Source: JAJFFW01 sp038531315 (GTDB lineage Bacteria > Pseudomonadota > Alphaproteobacteria > Caulobacterales > Parvularculaceae). Taken from it: a stretch of DNA of 64,000 bases. Below, piece after piece: positions 8,902-17,255 of the stretch. Within the stretch, counting starts at the first letter, position 1. Every line of letters begins with the position of its first letter. The stretch is taken from the NCBI GenBank assembly GCA_038531315.1, contig JBCBBT010000006.1, forward strand, positions 8,897 to 72,896, read 5' to 3'. The position numbers and the translations under genes were made by a program. The notes below the pieces were generated by a model, which saw only the letters and a program-made list of their open reading frames with translations, searched no databases and was not told the origin of the DNA.

Positions 8902-9966
8902 TCAGCCTCCGGTCACTGACATATGCCGCGGACTTGCGGGCGCCGCCCCGCGCTGATCGATGACAAAATCGTGACCCCTCGGCTTGCGCGTCAGGGCTTC
9001 GTCGATTGCCGCATCAAGCGCTGCATGATCATCAGGGGCGGCGCGCATCACGGCGCGCAAGTCGGCGGCGTCCTCTTGTCCGAGACACATAAAGAGCCGG
9101 CCGGTACAGGTGACGCGCATGCGATTGCAGCCGTCGCAGAAATTACCGCTGAGCGGCGTGATGAAGCCGAGACGGCCGCCGGTCTCAGCCACCCGCACAT
9201 AGCGCGCCGGCCCGCCGGTCCTGTGGGTTTCGGGCGTTAGCGTCCAGTGTTTTTCGAGATCGGCGCGCACATCGGATAGCGGCGCATATTGGTCGACACG
9301 ATCTTCGTCAATCTCGCCCATTGGCATCGCTTCAATGAGCGTCATATCCATGCCGCGCCCGTGCGCCCATGCGATCATATCAGCGAGCGCGCCGGCGTTA
9401 TCGCGCTTCAACGCGACGGTGTTGATTTTGACGTGCAAGCCCGCCGCCTGCGCTGCGTCAATACCAGCCATTACATCACTGAAAACAGCGCGCCGCGTAA
9501 TGCGCGCAAAAATATCCGGGTCAAGACTATCAAGCGATACGTTAACGCGTTCAACACCCGCGTCGCGTAATGCCTTTGCAAATTGGCCAAGCCGCGTCGC
9601 GTTGGTCGTCAATGTCAGCTCGCGCAGCGCGCCGGTGGCAAGATGTCGGGAAAGCCGTTCGATCAACGTTATGACGCCGCGCCTTACGAGCGGCTCGCCG
9701 CCTGTGAGGCGAAGCTTGTCAACGCCCCTGCTTATAAACGCCGTTGCGAGCGCGTCCAGCTCCTCCAGCGACAGGAGATCGCTTTTTGGCAAAAAAGTCA
9801 TCCGCTCGGACATGCAATACGCGCAGCGCAAATCGCAGCGATCCGTGACGGAAAGCCGAAGATAGGAAATATGGCGACCAAACGGATCGATCATCCCGGG
9901 CTTCGACGGCGTGTCCGTCCTGGGCGCAGTGGAAGCCGTAAGCGATTGTTCCGACGGCGCACTCAC
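8902..9966 (-). CDS. moaA: GTP 3',8-cyclase MoaA (radical SAM)
   Basis: MoaA performs the radical rearrangement of GTP that starts molybdenum-cofactor synthesis. The 354-residue protein has the radical-SAM cluster motif CDLRCAYC near residue 38, the LTGGEPL SAM-binding segment, the C-terminal second-cluster cysteines in CDGCNRMRVTC, and the essential terminal Gly-Gly (SVTGG). Translation is assigned to a GTG whose first base overlaps the preceding gene as GTGA, with AAGGAG at good spacing; an internal ATG at 9894 would remove about 24 poorly conserved residues and is a less supported alternative. Confidence 0.96.
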   Translation of the reverse strand: MSAPSEQSLTASTAPRTDTPSKPGMIDPFGRHISYLRLSVTDRCDLRCAYCMSERMTFLPKSDLLSLEELDALATAFISRGVDKLRLTGGEPLVRRGVITLIERLSRHLATGALRELTLTTNATRLGQFAKALRDAGVERVNVSLDSLDPDIFARITRRAVFSDVMAGIDAAQAAGLHVKINTVALKRDNAGALADMIAWAHGRGMDMTLIEAMPMGEIDEDRVDQYAPLSDVRADLEKHWTLTPETHRTGGPARYVRVAETGGRLGFITPLSGNFCDGCNRMRVTCTGRLFMCLGQEDAADLRAVMRAAPDDHAALDAAIDEALTRKPRGHDFVIDQRGAAPASPRHMSVTGG

Positions 9967-10577
9967 AACACGGCGCTCCTTTCCGACGTCGCCTGATTGA
10001 GGTCCTCAAGCGTGTCAATGTCAAGCGCACAGTGCTCGTCAAGCGGGACCGGTACGACGCGGTCCAGGCCCGCGAGAATTTCGCGCGCGCCCGTATCGCC
10101 TCTCAAATATTGCAAAGATGAAAAAACGCGCGCCGAAAAGAGCACAGGCGGCATACGGACCGTTGTCGAATTTCGCGTCGCCAAACTGACGGCGGCGTCG
10201 GCGTCGCCAATAGCAGCGCATACCTTTTTCAACGTGGCGGCGCGAACGAATGGCATGTCGCCGAGCGTCACCATCGCGCCCTTGGCGCCGAAGGCCGACG
10301 CCGCCTTTACGCCGAGTGACAACGATAGGCCCTGCCCACCGGACGGCTCAGGGTTTTCGATTACAGCGAGCCCCTGACTTTCCAGTTCCGCAATACAATG
10401 TGCATTGTTGGCGGCGACAACGGCAAACGTCTTTCCAAATCCCGCATCAATCATGGTGCGGGCGGCATGACGCACGAGCGGCGCGCCGCGAAACGGCGCA
10501 AGCAGCTTATCCTCGGCGCCAAACCGTTCGCTAAAGCCTGCCGCCAACAAAATGCCGGCAATGTCGGAGGCGATCAT
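9963..10577 (-). CDS. MobA/MocA-like molybdenum-cofactor nucleotidyltransferase
   Basis: The protein has the nucleotidyltransferase start GILLAAGFSERFG, a KLLAPFRGAPLVRHAA segment and GDMPFV for metal and nucleotide binding. This pattern fits MobA-like NTP transferases, and the lack of the MobA PLCG-type segment together with an adjacent XdhC gene favours MocA, which adds CMP to make the cytosine-dinucleotide cofactor of xanthine-dehydrogenase-family enzymes. Substrate choice is inference. The start at 10577 follows a perfect AGGAGG and overlaps the upstream stop as ATGA; it also overlaps moaA by four bases at its end. Confidence 0.8.
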   Translation of the reverse strand: MIASDIAGILLAAGFSERFGAEDKLLAPFRGAPLVRHAARTMIDAGFGKTFAVVAANNAHCIAELESQGLAVIENPEPSGGQGLSLSLGVKAASAFGAKGAMVTLGDMPFVRAATLKKVCAAIGDADAAVSLATRNSTTVRMPPVLFSARVFSSLQYLRGDTGAREILAGLDRVVPVPLDEHCALDIDTLEDLNQATSERSAVL

Positions 10578-11527
10578 GCGAAGGCCTCCTGCCACGCGGC
10601 GACAATTTCAGCGAGCGTTGAGGCGGCCAGCATGGGGGCCTCGCGAGTGCGCGGCACCAGTCCAATCGGCGCGTTGATCCGTTCGATGTTTTGAGCCGAC
10701 GCCCCCGCGAGCCGCAGCGCCTCGCAGCGCGCCGCGTGGGTGCGGCGGCTCCCCAATGCGCCGACATAAAAAGCGGGGCCGCTCAGCGCTTCTTTCAGAA
10801 GGCCCACTTCCCAGTCATGGTCATGAAACATCAGAACAACTGCCGTGTAAGGATCATCGTATGACTGCAGCGCCGTCCCGGGCGTTACAAGCGGCGCGGT
10901 CGCCGCGCCGATTGAACCCGCCGCCGACAGGCACGCAGCATCCGGCGATTGAACGAAAACGTCAAAACCAGCCGCCGCCCCGAGCCGGGCCATCGCCAGC
11001 GGCTCCTCACCGCGCCCGGCAATACGGATTTTCATTGGCGGCGTGCAGATAAAGACAAAAGCGCCCTCACGCGAGGCCAGGTCATCCGATCGCGAAAGGC
11101 CGTTGTCATTGACCGCCAAATGCGTGGGCCGTCGCGCCGCAAGCGCGTCTGAGGCCTCTTCGATCACTCCGGCCGGCGGGTTTGGGACAATCGCAAGGTC
11201 AATCGCGCCGCCGCAGGGCAAGCGCACATCCTTGAATGGCGAGCCTGTTCCATATCGCACATGACGCACTGTTCCCTCGTCCATGGCGGCGCAAGCCTGG
11301 GCGACGACGTCAGCGTCAACGCAGCCATTGGAAACATAGCCGCATGCTGCGCCGTCGGCCCATACCGCCATGATGGCGCCCGGCGCACGGACACCGCCGC
11401 CTTCGGTGTTAGTAACGACAATGAGGGCGCATCCGTTTCCCTCACGCGTACCGGCGACAAAGCGGAGCACATCACGCGCATGGACGCCTGAACTTTCTAC
11501 GCTCACCTTGTCAGGGCGTGGCGCCAC
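10574..11527 (-). CDS. XdhC/CoxI-family molybdoenzyme maturation protein
   Basis: The 317-residue protein has the two-domain XdhC layout. The N-terminal domain has GGGVRAPGAIMAVW, SNGCVDADVV and YGTGSPFKDVRLPCGG; the C-terminal Rossmann part has VVLMFHDHDWE and GALGSRRTH. XdhC proteins bind the molybdenum cofactor and present it, after sulfuration, to xanthine dehydrogenase or CO/aldehyde dehydrogenase-type enzymes. It is the first gene of the molybdenum operon, read from a GTG preceded by GGAGG. No molybdoenzyme structural gene lies in the window, so its client is elsewhere. Confidence 0.88.
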   Translation of the reverse strand: MAPRPDKVSVESSGVHARDVLRFVAGTREGNGCALIVVTNTEGGGVRAPGAIMAVWADGAACGYVSNGCVDADVVAQACAAMDEGTVRHVRYGTGSPFKDVRLPCGGAIDLAIVPNPPAGVIEEASDALAARRPTHLAVNDNGLSRSDDLASREGAFVFICTPPMKIRIAGRGEEPLAMARLGAAAGFDVFVQSPDAACLSAAGSIGAATAPLVTPGTALQSYDDPYTAVVLMFHDHDWEVGLLKEALSGPAFYVGALGSRRTHAARCEALRLAGASAQNIERINAPIGLVPRTREAPMLAASTLAEIVAAWQEAFA

Positions 11528-11578
11528 AGAACGCCGCCTCCATGGGGATTAGATAACGCCCCACCATAGCACGGACGG

Positions 11579-12559
11579 TCAGGACGATAACACCGGGGCG
11601 CTTGCCTCGATCAGCGCAGCGGCGCCTTTCGCGATCAAATTAAGCCCTACCGCTCTGCCGAGCTCGCGCGGGCGGTCAGCGGGGCCGGCGCCGTCCGCCT
11701 CAATAATATGCGCGCCGTCGAGACTGAGCACCGCCGCGCGCAAACGCATGATATCGCCGTCAATGGTCGCATGCCCGGCAATTGGCGAATTGCAATGGCC
11801 GTTCAATACCCAGAGCAATTCGCGTTCGGCGAGAGCGCAATGTCGCGTCGCATGGTGGTCGATGGCAAGCAACGTTCGGCGCGTTTCAAAATCGGTCTCC
11901 GCGCATTCAACGACAACGACGCCCTGCCCCACCGCCGGCAACATGTCGTCGACGGTGAAAATGTGATCGATCCGGTCAGCGCGGCCAATCCGGTCGAGGC
12001 CGCTGCGGGCCATGACGAGGGCGTCGGCCGGGCCGACGCTCGACCCGTCAGGCAGGCGTTGCGGCGTGCGCTCATCGAGCTTTTTCAGGCGCGTGTCCGC
12101 CGCGCCGCGAAAGTGAATAACGTCGGCCTCGGGAAAAAGCCGGCGCAAATATGCGGCGCGGCGCACGGCGTTCGTGCCGATCTTGAGGCCGGCGCCTTTT
12201 GTCTCCAAAAAGTGATCAAGAGCAATATCGCCGCGCAGGACGAGAACGTCTTCCGGCGGCTCGCGTTCAATGTAAGCGCCCAGCACCAGCCCCGGGGTTT
12301 CCTCGTCGCCCGGAACGTCCTTCAGGGAGTGCATGGCCGCTTGCAGGGCGCCATCGCGCATGGCGGCGCGAATTTCGGCGACGAAAGCGCCGCCTTTGCC
12401 GCCATGGGCGTCAAGTTTGCCGGTCTGGTCGCGATCGCCGCGCGGCTTGAAAAAGACCGCTTCGCCCGCGACGGGCGTCGCCGCCGCCGCCAGCGCCGCA
12501 ATCACATCCGTCGTCTGGGCGCGCGCCATCGCGCTCGAGCGCGTTCCGATTTTCAACAT
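11579..12559 (-). CDS. hemC: Hydroxymethylbilane synthase (porphobilinogen deaminase)
   Basis: HemC joins four porphobilinogen units in haem and corrin synthesis. The start at 12559 (MLKIGTRSS) matches the conserved N-terminus; the frame extends upstream without support. HSLKDVP carries the catalytic aspartate, and LNGHCNSPIAG carries the cysteine that anchors the dipyrromethane cofactor; His replaces the Gly often found just before that cysteine. The length is 326 residues, at the top of the usual range. It is transcribed away from hemA, so two consecutive haem-pathway enzymes share an intergenic region of about 330 bases. Confidence 0.94.
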   Translation of the reverse strand: MLKIGTRSSAMARAQTTDVIAALAAAATPVAGEAVFFKPRGDRDQTGKLDAHGGKGGAFVAEIRAAMRDGALQAAMHSLKDVPGDEETPGLVLGAYIEREPPEDVLVLRGDIALDHFLETKGAGLKIGTNAVRRAAYLRRLFPEADVIHFRGAADTRLKKLDERTPQRLPDGSSVGPADALVMARSGLDRIGRADRIDHIFTVDDMLPAVGQGVVVVECAETDFETRRTLLAIDHHATRHCALAERELLWVLNGHCNSPIAGHATIDGDIMRLRAAVLSLDGAHIIEADGAGPADRPRELGRAVGLNLIAKGAAALIEASAPVLSS

Positions 12560-12887
12560 TCTACGACCACCCTGTTTCGACAGCGCATTTTTGAGACCCG
12601 GATTGACGACCCGAAATCGACGATCCCTCGGCCTGCGGCGAGCCAGCAGATATACCAAGACCGCCCCAAATTGAAACGGATTTGCGAGACCCGCCGCAGA
12701 TGGCGGAAATGCCGCGCCGCGGCGCACTTTTTGGGGCTAATGGATTGACTTATTTACACGAAGGGTGCGGTTCGCCATGATCCCGTCTGGCGCAGAAATG
12801 CGTACCAACCAAAGCGCAATAGCGACGCTGCGCTGTCATGATAATAAATCCGGGGAGTGGTTGCATTTGCTGCGGCCGGGGAAATTG

Positions 12888-14102
12888 ATGGACTACGACA
12901 AGTTCTTTTCAGATCAACTGACCGCGCTTCGGGACGAAGGCAATTATCGCGTATTTGCCGATATTGAGCGCCGTGCGGGCGCCTTTCCAAAGGCGGCGAA
13001 CCACAGCGCCGACGGCCCAAACGACGTCACGGTTTGGTGTTCGAACGACTACCTCGGCATGGGCCAGCATCCGAAAGTCCTGAGCGCGATGCATGAGGCG
13101 CTCGACCAGTGCGGCGCCGGAGCCGGCGGGACACGCAACATTTCCGGGACGAATCACTACCACGTTCTCCTGGAGCGCGAACTCGCCGATCTTCACGGCA
13201 AAGACGCAGCGCTGCTCTTTACCTCCGGCTATGTCTCGAACTGGACAGCGCTATCGACGCTGGCCTCTCGGCTCCCGGGCTGCATTGTTCTTTCCGACGA
13301 GCTCAATCATGCATCGATGATTGAAGGCATCCGCCATGCGCGCTGCGAAAAACATATTTTCAAACATAATGATGTCGCCGACCTTGAGGCAAAACTCAAA
13401 ACTCTGGATCCGGACGCGCCGAAACTCATCGCATTTGAGTCTGTCTATTCCATGGACGGCGATATCGCGCCGATCGAGGCGTTTTGCGATCTCGCCGACA
13501 AATACAATGCAATGACCTTTCTCGACGAGGTTCACGCGGTTGGCCTTTATGGCCCGCGCGGCGGCGGCATCGCCGAACGCGAAGGCTTGATGGACCGCCT
13601 CACCGTCATCGAAGGCACCCTCGGCAAGGCCTATGGCGTTGTCGGCGGCTATATCGCAGCCTCGGATGCTTTGTGTGATTTCATTCGCAGTTTCGCATCA
13701 GGTTTCATCTTCACGACGGCGTTGCCGCCGGCTGTCGCTGCGGGCGCGCTGGCCAGCATTCGTCACCTCAAGGAACATGATGAAGAACGGCGCGCCCAAC
13801 GTGAACGCGTCGCACAGGTGCGCGCCAAACTACGCGCGATCGGCATTCCAACGCTCGACAATCCAAGCCATATCGTGCCCGTGATGGTATGCGATCCGGT
13901 CAAGTGCAAATGGATTTCCGACTGGTTGATGGAAAACCACGGCATCTATGTACAACCGATCAATTATCCGACCGTCCCCAAAGGAAGCGAGCGCCTGCGC
14001 TTGACGCCCTCGCCGGTGCATAGCGACGCCGATATCGATCACCTCGTCGGCGCGCTTTCTGAAATCTGGTCGCAGTGCGCCCTCGCCCGTCAGGTCGCGT
14101 AA
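12888..14102 (+). CDS. hemA: 5-aminolevulinate synthase
   Basis: This enzyme condenses glycine and succinyl-CoA to 5-aminolevulinate with pyridoxal phosphate, the C4 route of alphaproteobacteria. The start at 12888 (MDYDKFF) follows GGGGA and gives 404 residues, the family length. The PLP lysine is K247 in EGTLGKAYGVVGGY, and GTRNISGTNHYH and DEVHAVGLYGPRG are intact. The frame is open upstream to 12765 but without conservation. A plausible promoter region lies between it and the divergent hemC; no regulatory site could be assigned. Confidence 0.97.
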   Translation: MDYDKFFSDQLTALRDEGNYRVFADIERRAGAFPKAANHSADGPNDVTVWCSNDYLGMGQHPKVLSAMHEALDQCGAGAGGTRNISGTNHYHVLLERELADLHGKDAALLFTSGYVSNWTALSTLASRLPGCIVLSDELNHASMIEGIRHARCEKHIFKHNDVADLEAKLKTLDPDAPKLIAFESVYSMDGDIAPIEAFCDLADKYNAMTFLDEVHAVGLYGPRGGGIAEREGLMDRLTVIEGTLGKAYGVVGGYIAASDALCDFIRSFASGFIFTTALPPAVAAGALASIRHLKEHDEERRAQRERVAQVRAKLRAIGIPTLDNPSHIVPVMVCDPVKCKWISDWLMENHGIYVQPINYPTVPKGSERLRLTPSPVHSDADIDHLVGALSEIWSQCALARQVA

Positions 14103-14180
14103 AAGCTCACGTCCGGAAAACTCCGTTAGGAAAGAACGTCTGCTCCGTTTCTACACGGAGGAAATACCGGTTTGATAATG

Positions 14181-14492
14181 TTACGCGTCGTCAACTTGTA
14201 TGCTTTCGTATTCGCCCGGCGTCAGGGTCTTCATCGCCAGCGCATGGACCGGGCCGGATAATTCCGCTGAAAGGATTTCGTTAACGCTTCGCTGGCGTAT
14301 GACGCGCGATTGGCCCTCAAAAACTTCAGCGACGACGAGGATGCGAAAATGCGACGCACCGTGACCGGCGTCGCCTTCCGCAGGCGCGCCAGCATGGCCG
14401 GCATGAAGGTGGGATTCATTTTTTACGGTCAAAAAGGTTGGCGACAGCGCCGCCTCCAGTTTTTGTCTGATCGTTTCTTCAACTGTCGCCAT
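14181..14492 (-). CDS. bolA: BolA family protein
   Basis: This 103-residue protein has the BolA pattern: an N-terminal amphipathic helix (VEETIRQKLEAAL), then HLHAGHAG, SHFRILVVAEVFEGQSRVIRQR and a helix with HALAMKTLTPGEY. BolA proteins work with monothiol glutaredoxins in iron-sulfur cluster handling and stress. The gene is divergent from the J-domain gene and followed by cobS, a bolA/dnaJ-like/cobS order that I recall as common in alphaproteobacteria. Confidence 0.93.
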   Translation of the reverse strand: MATVEETIRQKLEAALSPTFLTVKNESHLHAGHAGAPAEGDAGHGASHFRILVVAEVFEGQSRVIRQRSVNEILSAELSGPVHALAMKTLTPGEYESIQVDDA

Positions 14493-14591
14493 GGCCCGGG
14501 CCTATTCGGAAAGCAAAATGCGTCACCTCGCCCGGACTTGTTATCCCTGTCAAGATTGTATCGGCGCGTGCGGCGCACCATAATAATAACC

Positions 14592-15230
14592 ATGAATAAG
14601 TCTCGATATACGCCGCGTCATGGCTTTGATATTCGCGTTAAGCCGCCAAAGGACGACAAGGATAAGCCGCCGAAATGGGCCGAGGCCCATTCGCGCGTCT
14701 GTGACCGGGAAGACTGCGAAAACAAAGCGGCCGTTCGCGCGGCGAAATCGCCGCGTACGCCCAGCGAGAAAATCTGGCTGTGCGCCAAACATGCCGCCGA
14801 ACACAACAAGAGCTGGAACTATTTTGACGGCATGAGCGCCACCGAAGCGCAGGCTGCGCGCGAGGCGAACATTTATGGCGACCGCCCGACGTGGCAGATG
14901 GGCAAAAACGATCGCGCCCGCGCCGCAGCGAACACTCGCGGCCCCGCCGATATGGCCGACGCCCACGGGGTTTTCGCCGACGCCGCGGCCAAGTTTAAAG
15001 CCTCGCGCGGCGCTTTCCGCGAGGGGCGCAAGCTCACGAAGCTTCAGGAAAAGGCGTTTCAGACCCTCGATCTGAAGCCGAGCGCAACAAAATCGGAAAT
15101 CAAGAAGAAATACGCTGAACTCGTACGTCGGTTTCACCCCGACTCCAATGAGGGCGACCGCAGCGCCGAGGCGCAGCTCCAGGAAGTCGTCAAAGCGCAC
15201 ACCATTTTGAAAAAAGCAGGCATCTGTTAG
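14592..15230 (+). CDS. J-domain protein (C-terminal DnaJ domain)
   Basis: The 212-residue protein has a C-terminal J domain (about residues 150-212) with the HPD motif in RRFHPDSNEGD, which stimulates Hsp70/DnaK ATPase activity. The N-terminal part is basic and holds paired cysteines (CDREDCENKA and CAKH) that may bind a metal. The start is the ATG at 14592; the frame is open further upstream, overlapping bolA antisense, but that part lacks conservation. It sits between bolA and cobS. Its client protein is unknown. Confidence 0.85.
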   Translation: MNKSRYTPRHGFDIRVKPPKDDKDKPPKWAEAHSRVCDREDCENKAAVRAAKSPRTPSEKIWLCAKHAAEHNKSWNYFDGMSATEAQAAREANIYGDRPTWQMGKNDRARAAANTRGPADMADAHGVFADAAAKFKASRGAFREGRKLTKLQEKAFQTLDLKPSATKSEIKKKYAELVRRFHPDSNEGDRSAEAQLQEVVKAHTILKKAGIC

Positions 15231-15419
15231 AGCCGCTTTCGGCGCCGAGCGGCGGCCGCCCAATAGTGGCCGGGGTCCCGCTTTTCTTATCGTTTGCGTC
15301 CCGCCTGGCGCCCGGCGCGCGCCAATTCTCATCGGCGCACAAACAACTGAGGTTAATAGGCGACAGCAGCTCCGCGACCCATTAGCGCGCCTGCGCCGTA
15401 AGCTTGAAAATGCCCGCCT

Positions 15420-15440
15420 TTCGCGCGAGTGTCGCGCGAA
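15420..15440. promoter_or_regulatory. Perfect dyad upstream of cobS
   Basis: TTCGCGCGA and its exact reverse complement are separated by three bases, 20 bases before the cobS ATG. It could be a protein operator or a 5' UTR hairpin just ahead of the ribosome site. No cobalamin riboswitch box was recognised in the 230 bases before cobS. Function is unknown. Confidence 0.35.
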
Positions 15441-15460
15441 TTTGACGACAGGATGACGAA

Positions 15461-16450
15461 ATGGCTGAGATGACGGACGCCGCCTTCGCGGAAAAACCAA
15501 CCGAAAAGGTAAATGCGCGCAAGGTTTTCGGCGTCGATTTCGACATGGACGTACCCGCATTCAGCGAGCCGAATGACTATGTGCCCGCCGCAGACGATGC
15601 ATACCGGTTTGACGAACAGACGACCCGGTCAATCCTCGCAGGCTTCGCCCATAATCGCCGCGTCATGGTGCAAGGCTATCACGGGACGGGCAAGTCGACG
15701 CATATCGAACAAGTCGCCGCGCGCCTGAATTGGCCATGCATTCGCATCAATCTCGACAGCCATGTCAGCCGGATCGACCTGATCGGAAAAGACGCCATTG
15801 TTGTTGAAAACGGCGTTCAGGTGACTGCGTTTAAAGAGGGGATTTTGCCGTGGGCCTTCCAGCGTCCTGTCGCCCTTGTCTTTGACGAATATGATGCGGG
15901 CCGGCCGGACGTGATGTTCGTTATCCAGCGTGTTCTGGAGGCCGAAGGCCGGCTTACCCTGCTTGATCAGAACAAGGTGTTGACCCCCAATCCCTACTTT
16001 CGGCTCTTCGCCACGACCAACACCATTGGTCTTGGCGATACAACAGGGCTCTATCACGGGACGCAGCAAATCAACCAGGGTCAAATGGACCGCTGGTCGA
16101 TTGTCACGACACTGAATTATCTCGAACATGACGAAGAAACGGAAATCGTCATCGCGAAATCACCGCTTTACGACTCAAAGGAAGGCCGTCTTGCAATCGG
16201 GGCCATGGTCAAGGTGGCTGACATGACGCGCAATGCCTTCATCAACGGCGATATTTCGACGGTCATGAGCCCGCGTACGGTCATCACCTGGGCGCAAAAC
16301 GCAGAAATTTTTCAGGACATCGGCTACGCATTTCGCGTCACGTTCCTGAACAAATGCGATGAGCTGGAGCGTCCGACTGTCGCTGAGTTTTACCAGCGCG
16401 CCTTTGGCGAGGATTTACCGGAAGCCGCGCCGCAGGTCAGCGTCGCCTAA
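15461..16450 (+). CDS. cobS: Cobaltochelatase CobS subunit (AAA+ ATPase)
   Basis: CobS is the AAA+ motor of the CobN-CobS-CobT aerobic cobalt chelatase of cobalamin synthesis. The 329-residue protein has a conserved N-terminus (KVFGVDFDMDVPAF), Walker A GYHGTGKST at residues 72-80, Walker B LVFDEYDAGRPDV and sensor region ATTNTIGLGDTTGLYHGT. The gene normally followed by cobT is here followed by an unrelated methyltransferase; neither cobT nor cobN is in the window. A perfect dyad lies just upstream. Confidence 0.95.
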   Translation: MAEMTDAAFAEKPTEKVNARKVFGVDFDMDVPAFSEPNDYVPAADDAYRFDEQTTRSILAGFAHNRRVMVQGYHGTGKSTHIEQVAARLNWPCIRINLDSHVSRIDLIGKDAIVVENGVQVTAFKEGILPWAFQRPVALVFDEYDAGRPDVMFVIQRVLEAEGRLTLLDQNKVLTPNPYFRLFATTNTIGLGDTTGLYHGTQQINQGQMDRWSIVTTLNYLEHDEETEIVIAKSPLYDSKEGRLAIGAMVKVADMTRNAFINGDISTVMSPRTVITWAQNAEIFQDIGYAFRVTFLNKCDELERPTVAEFYQRAFGEDLPEAAPQVSVA

Positions 16451-16565
16451 ACCGCCGCCAAACAACCCGGCTTATCGCATTACCCGCTCGCCCTAGCGCT
16501 GCGGCGATTGCGGCGACGCGCGCTTATCCCACATGATTTACGATGATCACTGAGGGAACGCGCCG

Positions 16566-17195
16566 ATGGCCGCATCACAAGTATTCTGGGATAATATCGC
16601 GCAAAAGTACGCCGATACGCCGGTTCGAAATCCTGGCGCCTATGACGAGACGATAACGCGGATCCGCGCGCGGCTTAGCGGCGACGAAAACGTACTCGAA
16701 GCCGGCTGCGGCACCGGCACAACAGCGCTGCGTCTTGCCGGCGACGTCAATCGCATTCTTGCAACAGATATCTCCGACAAGATGGTTGCGATTGGGGGAC
16801 GCAAGGCAGCCGACCAGAACATCGCCAATGTGGAGTTTCAGCGCGCGACGCTCGAAACCGTCGCGGCGCCGGCGACGTCCTTCGATGTGGTGATGACGTT
16901 TCATCTTCTGCATCTTCTCGATGACCCGGAAGCGGCGATTGAGATCATTCACGGATTGCTGAAGCCCGGCGGGCTTTACATCTCGAAAACGGCCTGCCTC
17001 AGCGATGGGTTTGGTTTTATGCGTGTGCCGATTTTTCTGATGCGCCTCGTCGGTCGCGCACCGATGGTGCGCTTTCTCAAAAGAGACGATGTGGAGCGCA
17101 TGGTTAGCGCCGCAGGCTTTGAAATCCTTGAAGCTGACGACCTGCCTGCAAAGCCGCCCTGTCGCTTTGTGGTGGCGCGTAAACGTCCCGCCTGA
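16566..17195 (+). CDS. Class I SAM-dependent methyltransferase
   Basis: The 209-residue protein has the Rossmann methyltransferase motif I VLEAGCGTGTTALRL, an acidic ribose-binding position in ATDISDKM, and motif IV-V segments FDVVMTFHLLHLLDDPE and LLKPGGLYISKT. The substrate cannot be told; it resembles small-molecule methyltransferases of the UbiE/type-11 group. A GAGGGA ribosome site precedes the ATG. It occupies the place where cobT is usually found, but it has no CobT features. Confidence 0.85.
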   Translation: MAASQVFWDNIAQKYADTPVRNPGAYDETITRIRARLSGDENVLEAGCGTGTTALRLAGDVNRILATDISDKMVAIGGRKAADQNIANVEFQRATLETVAAPATSFDVVMTFHLLHLLDDPEAAIEIIHGLLKPGGLYISKTACLSDGFGFMRVPIFLMRLVGRAPMVRFLKRDDVERMVSAAGFEILEADDLPAKPPCRFVVARKRPA

Positions 17196-17255
17196 CGAAT
17201 TTTCCTTCCGTCATCCGTAGATTAGGCTTACGCTGCCTTGCAACGGAGGGCCGTC

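Noticed and set aside
11708..12748. Long plus-strand frame of 346 codons
   Set aside because: It lies wholly antisense to hemC and has no recognisable motif; long antisense frames are common in GC-rich DNA.
15231..15460. Cobalamin riboswitch before cobS
   Set aside because: No B12-box-like sequence or matching layout was seen; only a short dyad is present.
14550..15560. Long minus-strand frame across the J-domain gene
   Set aside because: Antisense to the J-domain gene with Arg/Ala-rich composition and no motif.
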